Assembly: GCA_947371415.1 (NCBI GenBank)
Contig: CANBPJ010000003.1
Coordinates: forward strand, 1-34,172
Length of the DNA: 34,172 bases
Direction of reading: 5' to 3'
Source: Burkholderiaceae bacterium
GTDB taxonomy: Bacteria > Pseudomonadota > Gammaproteobacteria > Burkholderiales > Burkholderiaceae
Shown: one piece after another, positions 19,428 to 28,001 of the stretch
Position numbering within the stretch: the stretch's first letter is position 1
Layout: each line of letters starts with the position of its first letter
Notes under the pieces: model-generated
The model's input: only the letters and a program-made list of their open reading frames with translations
Told to the model about the DNA's origin: nothing
Database searches by the model: none
Position numbers and translations under genes: made by a program

Positions 19428-19507
19428 GGAAGCATTCTAGGCTAAACATCTCGACTTTAATAGTGGCAATATATTGCCATCAACAGTCAATCACATCAAT
19501 CTAGGAG

Positions 19508-19891
19508 ATGGCAATGAATAAAGAAGCATTTGAAAAAGGTTTAAAAACACGTCGTGAAGTATTGGGCGCCGAGTATGTGGATAACTCCCTAAAGAATGCT
19601 GATGCATTCAACATGCCAATGCAGGAATTGGTCACTGAGTATTGCTGGAACGAGATTTGGAATCGCCCTGGCCTAGACCGCAGAACTAGAAGCATCATCA
19701 ACCTATCCATGATTACCGCTTTAAATCGCCCGCATGAACTCAAACTACACGTTAGAGGTGCCATTAACAACGGCCTGAGCAAAGAAGATATTCAGGAGGT
19801 ATTTTTGCAGGCCGCCATTTACTGCGGAGTGCCCGCTGCAATTGATAGCTTTAGATGCGCAAAGGAAGTTTTTGCTGAAATGGGAATTTGA
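19508..19891 (+). CDS. Carboxymuconolactone decarboxylase family protein (PcaC-like)
   Basis: FEKGLKTRREVLGAEYVDNSL...EYCWNEIWNRPGLDRRTRSIINLSMI...HVRGAINNGLSKEDIQEVFLQAAIYCGVPAA; SD AGGAG. Confidence 0.93.
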   Translation: MAMNKEAFEKGLKTRREVLGAEYVDNSLKNADAFNMPMQELVTEYCWNEIWNRPGLDRRTRSIINLSMITALNRPHELKLHVRGAINNGLSKEDIQEVFLQAAIYCGVPAAIDSFRCAKEVFAEMGI

Positions 19892-19892
19892 A

Positions 19893-20627
19893 TCAGTGAT
19901 CCAAAATTTTGGATAAGAATTCTTTGGCTCTCGGGGATCGGGCCTCGGGATTGTCAAAGAACTCATCCTTGCTGCAGTCTTCAATGATTCTGCCTTGATC
20001 CATGAAGATCACTCGGTGACTTACCTTGCGAGCAAATCCCATTTCGTGAGTAACGCAGCACATTGTCATACCTTCATTAGCCAGCTTCACCATGACGTCC
20101 AACACCTCGCCAACCATCTCGGGATCCAGCGCAGAAGTAGGTTCATCAAATAACATCACGATCGGATCCATGCTTAAGGCACGGGCAATCGCAACGCGCT
20201 GCTGCTGCCCACCCGATAACTGGCCAGGAAATTTATCTTTTTGCGCAATCAGACCAACGCGCTCTAGATACTTTAGGCCATGGGCATTTGCCTCATCAGC
20301 AGATCTACCCAAGACCTTCATTTGAGCTAGCGTAAGATTTTCAGTAACACTCAAGTGAGGGAAAAGCTCAAAGTGCTGAAACACCATTCCAACACGTGAT
20401 CTCAACTTTGGTAAATTAGTTTTTGGGTCATGTAGCGCGATTCCATCAACGGTAATCTCACCCTTCTGAAATGGCTCAAGGGCATTGATTGTTTTAATCA
20501 GAGTCGACTTACCAGATCCGGATGGTCCACAAATGACAACAACCTCACCTTTTTTAATCGATGTGGAGCAATCAGTTAAGACCTGAAATGATCCGTACCA
20601 TTTTGAGATATTTTGAAGTTCAATCAT
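19893..20627 (-). CDS. gltL: Glutamate/aspartate ABC transporter ATP-binding protein
   Basis: Walker [10 protein letters not shown], signature LSGGQQQR, Walker [15 protein letters not shown]; synteny with gltK/J/I. Confidence 0.94.
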   Translation of the reverse strand: MIELQNISKWYGSFQVLTDCSTSIKKGEVVVICGPSGSGKSTLIKTINALEPFQKGEITVDGIALHDPKTNLPKLRSRVGMVFQHFELFPHLSVTENLTLAQMKVLGRSADEANAHGLKYLERVGLIAQKDKFPGQLSGGQQQRVAIARALSMDPIVMLFDEPTSALDPEMVGEVLDVMVKLANEGMTMCCVTHEMGFARKVSHRVIFMDQGRIIEDCSKDEFFDNPEARSPRAKEFLSKILDH

Positions 20628-20657
20628 GATGGTCTAAGTGATATGTTCTGTTATGAA

Positions 20658-21326
20658 TTAACGGATGATGGCGACACGAGTTTGAATTTTTCGCACCACT
20701 TTAGAAAGAGAGAAGCAAATAACAAAGTAAGTGGCGGCAGCCAAGATATAAGTTTCAATTGGACGGCCATAGTTTTTGCCAGCAATTTCAAACCCTTTTA
20801 ACAAGTCATATGCACCAATGGCATAGACCAACGAAGTATCTTGAAATAAAACGATTGTCTGCGTCATAAAAACGGGGATCATATTTCTAAAGGCCTGAGG
20901 CAACACTACGAGTCGCATGTTCTGACTATAGGTCATCCCCAGAGCCTCCCCCGCATAAGTCTGACCTTTCGGCACAGATTGGATGCCAGCACGCACAATC
21001 TCTGAAAAGAAAGCCGCTTCAAATGCAATAAAGGTAATCGTAGCCGACAGATCTGCTCCGATAGGTTGACCAATCAGCATTGGAATGAGCAAAAAGAACC
21101 AAAGAATGACCATGACCAATGGAATAGACCGCATGGTGTTAACGTAAAAAGTAGCTGGATACACCAAGGCAGGCCTGCCAGACAATCTCATGAGCGCCAG
21201 AAGAGTTCCAAACAGGATTCCACCCACAGTAGCTAATATGGTCAACTGGGCGCTAAATAACAAGCCCTTCAGAATGTAGTTGGTAAATAGTGTCCAGTTA
21301 TAAAAACTAAGGTCTAGGCTCAACAT
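20658..21326 (-). CDS. gltK: Glutamate/aspartate ABC transporter permease
   Basis: His/Glu/Gln/Arg-opine type permease motif EIVRAGIQSVPKGQTYAGEALGMTYSQNMRLVVLPQAFRNMIPVF. Confidence 0.92.
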   Translation of the reverse strand: MLSLDLSFYNWTLFTNYILKGLLFSAQLTILATVGGILFGTLLALMRLSGRPALVYPATFYVNTMRSIPLVMVILWFFLLIPMLIGQPIGADLSATITFIAFEAAFFSEIVRAGIQSVPKGQTYAGEALGMTYSQNMRLVVLPQAFRNMIPVFMTQTIVLFQDTSLVYAIGAYDLLKGFEIAGKNYGRPIETYILAAATYFVICFSLSKVVRKIQTRVAIIR

Positions 21327-21337
21327 ATCATCGACCT

Positions 21338-22126
21338 TTAATGAGCTAAGCTAGCATCATTTGATGCAATAAAACCTGGAACACGGGTACGCTTTTCAAT
21401 CTGTGCCATAACGCGATTTACAGCAAATGCCGAGAGCGCGTACAAAAAGGTGACTGCCAAATAGATTTCTACGCCCTTGGATGTTTCCTCCTGCGCCTGC
21501 ATCGCAAACAAGGTCAACTCTGGGACAGAAACGGCAAATGCTACCGATGAATTCTTAATGAGATTCATACTCTCCGAAGTCAGGGGTGGAATCACAATCC
21601 GCAAAGCCATTGGTAGGATTACATAACGATAACTTTGAGTGGTAGTCAATCCCAAGGCAGTAGCAGCTGCAGCCTGCCCACTCGGTAGCGCCTGAATACC
21701 CGCTCTTACCTGCTCTGCTATGCGAGCAGAGGTAAAAAACCCCAAAGCGATACTTACCAACCAATAGGATGGCAATGACTTTAAAGGTAGAACAAATGCA
21801 GGAATGACGTGATACCAAAGAAATACCTGAACCAAGATGGGAATATTTCTAAATAACTCCACCCATGAGGTCGAAATCCTAATAAAGAATCTATTGCGAG
21901 AGCTAGTACTTGGCAGGGTGCGCAAAGTACCCATTACTACACCCAAAATCAAGGCAATAGTGAGCCCGAGACCAGCTACAGCCAGGGTCCAACCCCAAGC
22001 CTTCATCAACCAGTCCAGATAACTTGGATCGCTGTTTTGGGCCAGACCAAACAAAGCGGAGAAGCAGTGCTCGACCACTTCCCCGTCTAAGGTATTTTTA
22101 CAAAAAACACCTAAATCTAAAGACAT
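21338..22126 (-). CDS. gltJ: Glutamate/aspartate ABC transporter permease
   Basis: RIAEQVRAGIQALPSGQAAAATALGLTTTQSYRYVILPMALRIVIPPL. Confidence 0.92.
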   Translation of the reverse strand: MSLDLGVFCKNTLDGEVVEHCFSALFGLAQNSDPSYLDWLMKAWGWTLAVAGLGLTIALILGVVMGTLRTLPSTSSRNRFFIRISTSWVELFRNIPILVQVFLWYHVIPAFVLPLKSLPSYWLVSIALGFFTSARIAEQVRAGIQALPSGQAAAATALGLTTTQSYRYVILPMALRIVIPPLTSESMNLIKNSSVAFAVSVPELTLFAMQAQEETSKGVEIYLAVTFLYALSAFAVNRVMAQIEKRTRVPGFIASNDASLAH

Positions 22127-22159
22127 ATTATTCGCTCAGTTTGATTGAATTCTTTAGAC

Positions 22160-23074
22160 TTACTTCTTCGCGTAATCTTCAGCAGGCTTGTCGTTCAGAT
22201 TAGCCCAGGCATTTTTAGTTGCTGGAGATAACTCAAGACCCACAACGATATTTTTTGGAGGGATAGGTTTTAAGAACCACTTATCCCATAACTTGGGCAT
22301 ATTGCCGTTAGCAACAATTTTTGCAATTGCTGCATTTACGGTCGCCTTAAATTCGGGATCATTTTTTGGAACCATAATCGCAATCGGTTCAGTTGCTAGA
22401 ACTTCACCAACAATTTTGTAATCCTTGGGATTCTTAGAGTTAGCGATATTGCCAGCCAAAATTGAGCCATCCATCACAAAAGCATCTGCACGGCCAGATT
22501 CCAGCAATAAGAAACTATCAGCGTGATCCTTGCCAAATACTTCATCAAAATTTACACCATTGGCTTTTTCATGCTTGCGTAACAGCTGCACTGAGGTTGT
22601 ACCAGTCGTTGTGGCAACCTTCTTACCGGCCAATTGAGAAATAGAGGTGATGCCTGAGTTGGCTTTTACCGCAATACGCACTTCCTCAACATAAAGGGTG
22701 TTAGCAAAACCAACATCTTTAGCACGCGCACTATTATTCGTTGTTGTTCCGCACTCGATATCTACTGTGCCGTTTTGAACTAAAGGGACACGGTTTTGCG
22801 AAGTAACAGGTTGGTAGTTAATACGCAGGGTGCTTAACCCAAGCTTATCTTTTATATCCGTCAAGATCATGCGGCAAACCTCGACATGGTATCCATCAAA
22901 ACGGCTATCGCCAGTGGTGTAGGACATGGGAATAGATGATTCGCGAACGCCCATAGTGACAGCGCCAGTAGACTTTATTTTATCTAGCGTCTGGCTAGCA
23001 GCGTGGGCATTTGCAATGCCCAGAAATAAGGCTGCTACAACGAAACAATTAGTGCTGAGTTTTTTACTATTCAC
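22160..23074 (-). CDS. gltI: Glutamate/aspartate ABC transporter substrate-binding protein
   Basis: Signal peptide, LDKIKSTGAVTMGVRESSIPMSY, VDIECGTTTNNSARAKDVGFANT. Confidence 0.93.
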   Translation of the reverse strand: MNSKKLSTNCFVVAALFLGIANAHAASQTLDKIKSTGAVTMGVRESSIPMSYTTGDSRFDGYHVEVCRMILTDIKDKLGLSTLRINYQPVTSQNRVPLVQNGTVDIECGTTTNNSARAKDVGFANTLYVEEVRIAVKANSGITSISQLAGKKVATTTGTTSVQLLRKHEKANGVNFDEVFGKDHADSFLLLESGRADAFVMDGSILAGNIANSKNPKDYKIVGEVLATEPIAIMVPKNDPEFKATVNAAIAKIVANGNMPKLWDKWFLKPIPPKNIVVGLELSPATKNAWANLNDKPAEDYAKK

Positions 23075-23214
23075 GAATATCCCCTATCGTCAAAATACGT
23101 CGAAATTACCAGATCTAGTATATCGAGAGATAAAGTCTTCAATAGTGTGAATATCCCTAATACGGGGATAAATCAGGTATTAAAAGAGGGGGAAACAGCT
23201 TTTGAATGGAAAAG

Positions 23215-23291
<77 letters not shown>

Positions 23292-23330
23292 TTAGTACTG
23301 GGACTGAAATGCGTAAAACTAAATATATGG

Positions 23331-23407
23331 TGGTCGGAGTACAAGGATTCGAACCTTGGACCCCCTGCTCCCAAAGCAGGTGCGCTACCAGGCTGCGCTA
23401 CACTCCG
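23331..23407 (-). tRNA. tRNA-Pro(TGG)
   Basis: Reverse complement CGGAGTGTAGCGCAGCCTGGTAGCGCACCTGCTTTGGGAGCAGGGGGTCCAAGGTTCGAATCCTTGTACTCCGACCA; anticodon loop TTTGGGA; CCA encoded. Confidence 0.96.
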
Positions 23408-23418
23408 ACGGAATCGAT

Positions 23419-23424
23419 ATTCTA
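23419..23424 (-). promoter_or_regulatory. Candidate -10 element for the tRNA-Pro/tRNA-Arg transcript
   Basis: Minus-strand TAGAAT about 12 bp upstream of the tRNA-Pro 5' end. Confidence 0.45.
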
Positions 23425-23440
23425 CACCGAGATGGCCCAT

Positions 23441-23468
23441 TGGAGCAAATCCTGTAAGATTTGCTCCA
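23441..23468. promoter_or_regulatory. Perfect 11-bp inverted repeat (6-bp spacer) abutting a start codon
   Basis: TGGAGCAAATC-CTGTAA-GATTTGCTCCA; the last A is the A of ATG at 23468. Confidence 0.6.
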
Positions 23469-23833
23469 TGGTCGCCTTATTTTTAAGCAAATTCAGAAAG
23501 CAATTTACAGGGGCTATTGCCCTGAGCTTTTTGGTGCTCAGTTTGCTGGGAACCCACTGGCTTGGCTTTGCCCACGGTATAGCCCACTCTGGAATCCATC
23601 ATCAAAATATCGAGTTGAGTTGTGTCGACCAAGCGCCAACCCTTGGGCACGGCTCAGTTAGCTGTCACTTGTTCGATGCACTCACATTGGCTGGATTTAT
23701 TTCTTCCGCCCCAGATTCATTTGAAACGCAGATCCCGCTCAATGCCCTCAAGCCCGTTGCTAGCGAGTCAGTTACAACTCTCATTCAAGTATGGGCGTAT
23801 CAATCGAGAGCGCCACCTAGCTTCATTCTGTAA
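23468..23833 (+). CDS. Small membrane/secreted protein with His/Cys residues preceding a TonB receptor (DUF2946-like)
   Basis: MVALFLSKFRKQFTGAIALSFLVLSLLGTHWLGFAHGIAHSGIHHQNIELSC...CHLFDALTL...SRAPPSFIL; hydrophobic N-terminus, C-terminal RAPP-type end. Start uncertain (ATG 23432 also possible). Confidence 0.6.
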   Translation: MVALFLSKFRKQFTGAIALSFLVLSLLGTHWLGFAHGIAHSGIHHQNIELSCVDQAPTLGHGSVSCHLFDALTLAGFISSAPDSFETQIPLNALKPVASESVTTLIQVWAYQSRAPPSFIL

Positions 23834-23923
23834 ATCACATCTTTGCCAAGCTGATGCCTGGCTTACCGATTTATTGAATGTCCCAGCGCAACTGGGTAGA
23901 TTCTTCAGAATGAAAGCTTCACC

Positions 23924-26023
23924 ATGCTGCACCAACCCGCCGCTTTAAGTAAACAGAAATTGATTGTCGTTTTTATCTCAGGACTTCTGAGTTCAATTGC
24001 CTTTGCCCAATCGACAACTCCGGCCCTCGAAATTACTGCAACAGGCTCACAGGAAGCAACTCAAAGTATTTTGACGCCTACGAAAGTCCTTCAAGGAGAT
24101 GAGCTACTTAATAAACTTGGCAGCACCCTTGGCGCCACCTTAGCTAATGAGTTGGGTGTATCTGCCACTGGATATGGTGCAGGCTCATCCAGACCAGTCA
24201 TACGCGGCCTTGAAGGATCGCGAGTTCAGATTTTGCAAAATGGCTTGTCTGTTGGTGATGTATCTAATATCTCGCAAGACCATGCCGTTGGCAACAATAT
24301 GCAAAATGCCCATCAAGTAGAAATACTTCGGGGTGCAGCCGCCCTACTTTATGGCTCGGGCTCGAGTGGCGGCCTAGTCAATGTGGTGAACGACCGCATC
24401 TTAACTAATCTGCCAGACAGACCAACTGGTGCAATCAACACCAGTTATGAAACCGTCAACAATGGTCGTGCCGGAGCCTTAGAGCTGGATGGCGCTATTG
24501 GTTCAGTTGCAGTGCATGTAGATACCGCGATTAATAATGCGAATAATTACCGCATCCCCGGCAACTCGACACAATCACAAGGTGAGCCCGCGGGAGGCTG
24601 GACAGTTCCCCCGGGTGGCGGAACTAATTACAGCGGCAAGCTACCGAACACTTACAGTGCTCAAAATAATTTAGGCGTTGGGGTCTCTCACATTGGAGAG
24701 TCTGGCTATACCGGTGTCTCTATAGAACGTTTAAATAACAACTACGGAATACCAACTCCCGAGGGCGGCTCCATCAATCAGTCGCAGAATCGCTATGACT
24801 TACAGCATCAAACACGCGATCCATTTTCTGGTTTCTCTTCTATCAAGGTTAGCGCAGCCAATTCCAATTACAACCATACCGAATTTAATAATGTCGGTGT
24901 AGCGGCATCACAATGGAAAAACATCGCTAATGAGGCTCGCCTTGAGTTGACCCACATTCCCGTTGCTGGCTGGAAAGGTAGCTTCGGCGCTCAAGTCACT
25001 GCAGCATCACTTAATGCAACTGAAGTAGGCACCGGGAGCTACGCCATTGTTCCGCCAACCAAAACCAGTTCCAATGCCTTATTTTGGATTGAGGAGGGCA
25101 AATGGAATTCCCTGCAAGGTAGCCTAGGCCTTCGTTACAACAGCCTTGCGCAGAATCCCAATTTAGGAACAACTTTAGAACCTCAACCCACAGTGGATCC
25201 CATCGGAACTACCCCTAGCATTACCTTACAGAATCGCAAATTTAATCTGATGTCTTATTCAGCCGGAGGCTTATGGGCCTTCATGCAGGGCTATGGTGCT
25301 GGAGTTGCCTACACGGTTTCACAACGCGCACCGAGCGCACAGGAGCTTTACTCCTATGGTGCACATGAATCTACTGCTACCTTTGATATTGGCAATCCCA
25401 ACCTCTCTAAAGAGACTTCACATAATTTAGAGCTCAATATTCAGAAGACCGTTGGCTTAATCAGGAGCAAGGCAAGCGTCTATGCCAATCGCTTTAACAA
25501 CTATATCTATAGCTACTACACTGGAAGTGTTATCAGCAATGGCGGACAAGAAGGCAATGGTTTTAACGTAGTTACCGCTCAGCAAGCTGCAGCCACCATC
25601 AAAGGCATTGAGGGCGAGCTAACCTATAACTGGAATCAAGCTGGCTTGGGTGGTCGAGTCTTTGGCGATGCCTCACAAGGTGCTTTTGATGCGGGAGGCA
25701 ACCTTCCGTTGCAGCCAGCACCCCGATTGGGCGCAGAGTTAGCGCATCAAAAAAATGGCTGGCTTACCAATGCGACTTACATTTATAGCTATCAACAGAA
25801 TCGATTGGCCAGTTGGGAGCAAGGCCCCGCACCAAGTTACAACCTGTTAAATGCTGGCATCTCCTACACAGAGCGAGTTAGAGACGTGAACTGGACTGTC
25901 TATGCAAACCTAAAGAACTTGCTCAATGAACAAATTCGGTATGCGACTACACCGATGGCGGTCAGGCTCTATGCACCGCAACCTGGAAGAAGTGTCATGG
26001 TGGGATTAAGAGGCGCTTTTTAA
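23924..26023 (+). CDS. TonB-dependent outer-membrane receptor, ZnuD-like
   Basis: Signal peptide, plug SRPVIRGLEGSRVQILQNGLSVGDVSNISQDHAVGNNMQNAHQVEILRGAAALLYGSGSSGGLVNVV, C-terminal YAPQPGRSVMVGLRGAF. Confidence 0.92.
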   Translation: MLHQPAALSKQKLIVVFISGLLSSIAFAQSTTPALEITATGSQEATQSILTPTKVLQGDELLNKLGSTLGATLANELGVSATGYGAGSSRPVIRGLEGSRVQILQNGLSVGDVSNISQDHAVGNNMQNAHQVEILRGAAALLYGSGSSGGLVNVVNDRILTNLPDRPTGAINTSYETVNNGRAGALELDGAIGSVAVHVDTAINNANNYRIPGNSTQSQGEPAGGWTVPPGGGTNYSGKLPNTYSAQNNLGVGVSHIGESGYTGVSIERLNNNYGIPTPEGGSINQSQNRYDLQHQTRDPFSGFSSIKVSAANSNYNHTEFNNVGVAASQWKNIANEARLELTHIPVAGWKGSFGAQVTAASLNATEVGTGSYAIVPPTKTSSNALFWIEEGKWNSLQGSLGLRYNSLAQNPNLGTTLEPQPTVDPIGTTPSITLQNRKFNLMSYSAGGLWAFMQGYGAGVAYTVSQRAPSAQELYSYGAHESTATFDIGNPNLSKETSHNLELNIQKTVGLIRSKASVYANRFNNYIYSYYTGSVISNGGQEGNGFNVVTAQQAAATIKGIEGELTYNWNQAGLGGRVFGDASQGAFDAGGNLPLQPAPRLGAELAHQKNGWLTNATYIYSYQQNRLASWEQGPAPSYNLLNAGISYTERVRDVNWTVYANLKNLLNEQIRYATTPMAVRLYAPQPGRSVMVGLRGAF

Positions 26024-26034
26024 GTTAACGCCAG

Positions 26035-26559
26035 CTACCAATAATGCATTGCCAATGCACCGATACAGCCCGAACTCAAAATCAGGTAAACGGGGTTTAG
26101 TTTTGTTTTTAAGATGAGATAAAACGTGATCAATGCGAGTGTCAAAGTAATAGGACTCACAATGGACGCTTTACCTACTGCATAGACGCCTGAGGCCATC
26201 AACCCAAGAGAAATGGGTTCCAAGGCATTCTGAACAGCTCTTCGCCAGGGACTTTCACCAAATCGATTCCACAGTCTGCCAACGTAAAAGCACAGAACAC
26301 TAGACGGCAAAAAGAATGACAGTAAAACAATCCCGGCGCCCATCAGACCAGCCAATTGGTAGCCAATCACCAATACCATCAGCATATTGGGCCCAGGAGC
26401 CAATTGACCAAAACTATAGATGTGGACAAATTGGGTATGGTCGATACCAAACTGATGAGCCAGTAGGGATTGCATCTCTGGTAGCACTGCAGTGCCGCCC
26501 CCTACTGCCAAAATAGAGAGCAATGCAAAACTGAGGGCAAGGTGGATTAAAAGACTCAT
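26035..26559 (-). CDS. Chromate transporter family, second half-protein
   Basis: GGGTAVLPEMQSLL and FGQLAPGPNMLMV motif; start trimmed to ATG at 26559, giving an ATGA overlap with the upstream gene. Confidence 0.88.
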   Translation of the reverse strand: MSLLIHLALSFALLSILAVGGGTAVLPEMQSLLAHQFGIDHTQFVHIYSFGQLAPGPNMLMVLVIGYQLAGLMGAGIVLLSFFLPSSVLCFYVGRLWNRFGESPWRRAVQNALEPISLGLMASGVYAVGKASIVSPITLTLALITFYLILKTKLNPVYLILSSGCIGALAMHYW

Positions 26560-27128
26560 GCGCTCTGACGTGGACGGTAAAGATAAATAGCTATCGGAGC
26601 CATGATTAGCAGAACTATAGGTAAAGATAGTTTTGCAATACTCATTAACAAGAAGGTGACCACAATAATCAACAGCGACTTTAGATGGCGCCAATTATCT
26701 TCACCGATTCGGTAGGTTATTGCTGCCAGTAGACCACTAGCCGCCGCTGCAATACCAATCAAAATCAGATTTACCAGAGGATGATTCGAGGCGCTGGCAT
26801 AAAGGATCCCCATACCCAATACAAATAGACTGCCCGGCAAAATTAAACCAATGCTTGCAATAAAGGCTCCCGGGGCACCGCGCAGATGATCTCCAGATAG
26901 GACGGCCATATTGACTGAATTGAGGCCAGGCATTGTTTGGCTAATCGCCAGATAGGCCATGAATTCATCCGGTGACAGCCACTTGCGTTTTTCTACCAAG
27001 AGGATGCGTTCATAGGCAATAATCCCGCCGCCAAAGCTGATGGCGCCAATCAGTAAAAACTGAATAAATAGATCGCCCAGTTTGGGGGGGTCAGCCTTGG
27101 AAATGGAAATATCAGCAGCTAGAGTCAC
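26556..27128 (-). CDS. Chromate transporter family, first half-protein
   Basis: FLLIGAISFGGGIIAYERILLVEKRKWLSPDEFMAYLAISQTMPGLNSVNMAVLSGDHLRGAPGAFIASIGLILPG. Confidence 0.9.
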   Translation of the reverse strand: MTLAADISISKADPPKLGDLFIQFLLIGAISFGGGIIAYERILLVEKRKWLSPDEFMAYLAISQTMPGLNSVNMAVLSGDHLRGAPGAFIASIGLILPGSLFVLGMGILYASASNHPLVNLILIGIAAAASGLLAAITYRIGEDNWRHLKSLLIIVVTFLLMSIAKLSLPIVLLIMAPIAIYLYRPRQSA

Positions 27129-27952
27129 TCTGGCTTTCCATAAATTAAAGCTGTTTTAGTGCTACCGATCTCCAGCCAGTCAGCCAGCTCAATTTGAAGC
27201 TTTTTAAAGAATTTATCGGCTCGCTTATGTGCTTTTGCTTGTGCGCGATTTTGATCATTCACTCGATAGGAAAATGCCAGCTCGCCCACAATTGGATCAC
27301 CAACACTTTTCATCCAAATTGCAATATCGCAATGCGCTTGCACTCCATCCCCAAACACCAAATTACCAATTGGTAGGCATGCCTCGAGAATTTTGTTGGT
27401 ACTCCCACCCACAATGCGCAGCGGCAGTTTTTTATCAATGGGTAGATGGACTAGGCCAGGGAAAAACTTGCCGACACTATTGAGGCTTCGATCAAATAGA
27501 TTATCCAAAGGCACGGCATCTAGAATGGCATTGTTTGAATAGATTGATCGCTTGGTTCCGAGGGTGTCGCCACGCAATATCTCCTCTTTTAAGCGCAACC
27601 TTGATTTAATCTTTTTATTGGGGCTTGGGTCAAATTGAGAAGACTCCGAAAGATCACTCGCACGGCATTTTAGGGTGACCTCACACCAATCATCTACCCA
27701 AACATTCTGGCGAGATTCACGAACGCGCAAGATGATGTTGTTACGACGAAAATCCTCTCCAGGCGTATCGTAAAAATAAATATTACGAAGGCCGGTAGTT
27801 GCATTATCTAAATGGAAAAAATCCACCTTACTCTTTTTGCAGAACTTGAGAATCTGATCGCTTAAAGCAGTAATTCTGCTGCGACGATCCAAGCCTTTTG
27901 GCTTGATGAGGAGCTTGAACTCTCGATTGGTAATAGACTCATGTAGCTTCAT
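27125..27952 (-). CDS. Uncharacterised protein, candidate divergent CYTH-like (triphosphate tunnel) domain
   Basis: NREFKLLIKPKG (degenerate ExExK), NIILRVRES, WCEVTLKCR, SRLRLKEEI, VGELAFSYRV: alternating charged beta-strand pattern as in CYTH proteins. CDS itself clear (275 aa, GTGA overlap with the next gene). Confidence 0.5.
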   Translation of the reverse strand: MKLHESITNREFKLLIKPKGLDRRSRITALSDQILKFCKKSKVDFFHLDNATTGLRNIYFYDTPGEDFRRNNIILRVRESRQNVWVDDWCEVTLKCRASDLSESSQFDPSPNKKIKSRLRLKEEILRGDTLGTKRSIYSNNAILDAVPLDNLFDRSLNSVGKFFPGLVHLPIDKKLPLRIVGGSTNKILEACLPIGNLVFGDGVQAHCDIAIWMKSVGDPIVGELAFSYRVNDQNRAQAKAHKRADKFFKKLQIELADWLEIGSTKTALIYGKPE

Positions 27953-27953
27953 G

Positions 27954-27988
27954 GTGTTAACCCCTTAATATGGTTAAGAGATTAACAC
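27954..27988 (-). promoter_or_regulatory. RBS-sequestering RNA hairpin candidate in the PPK2/CYTH-like intercistronic leader
   Basis: Minus-strand RNA GUGUUAAUCUCUUAA-CCAUA-UUAAGGGGUUAACAC immediately before AUG: 15 consecutive pairs (two G-U) burying SD AAGGGG. Confidence 0.6.
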
Positions 27989-28001
27989 TTTCTGCAAATT
28001 C

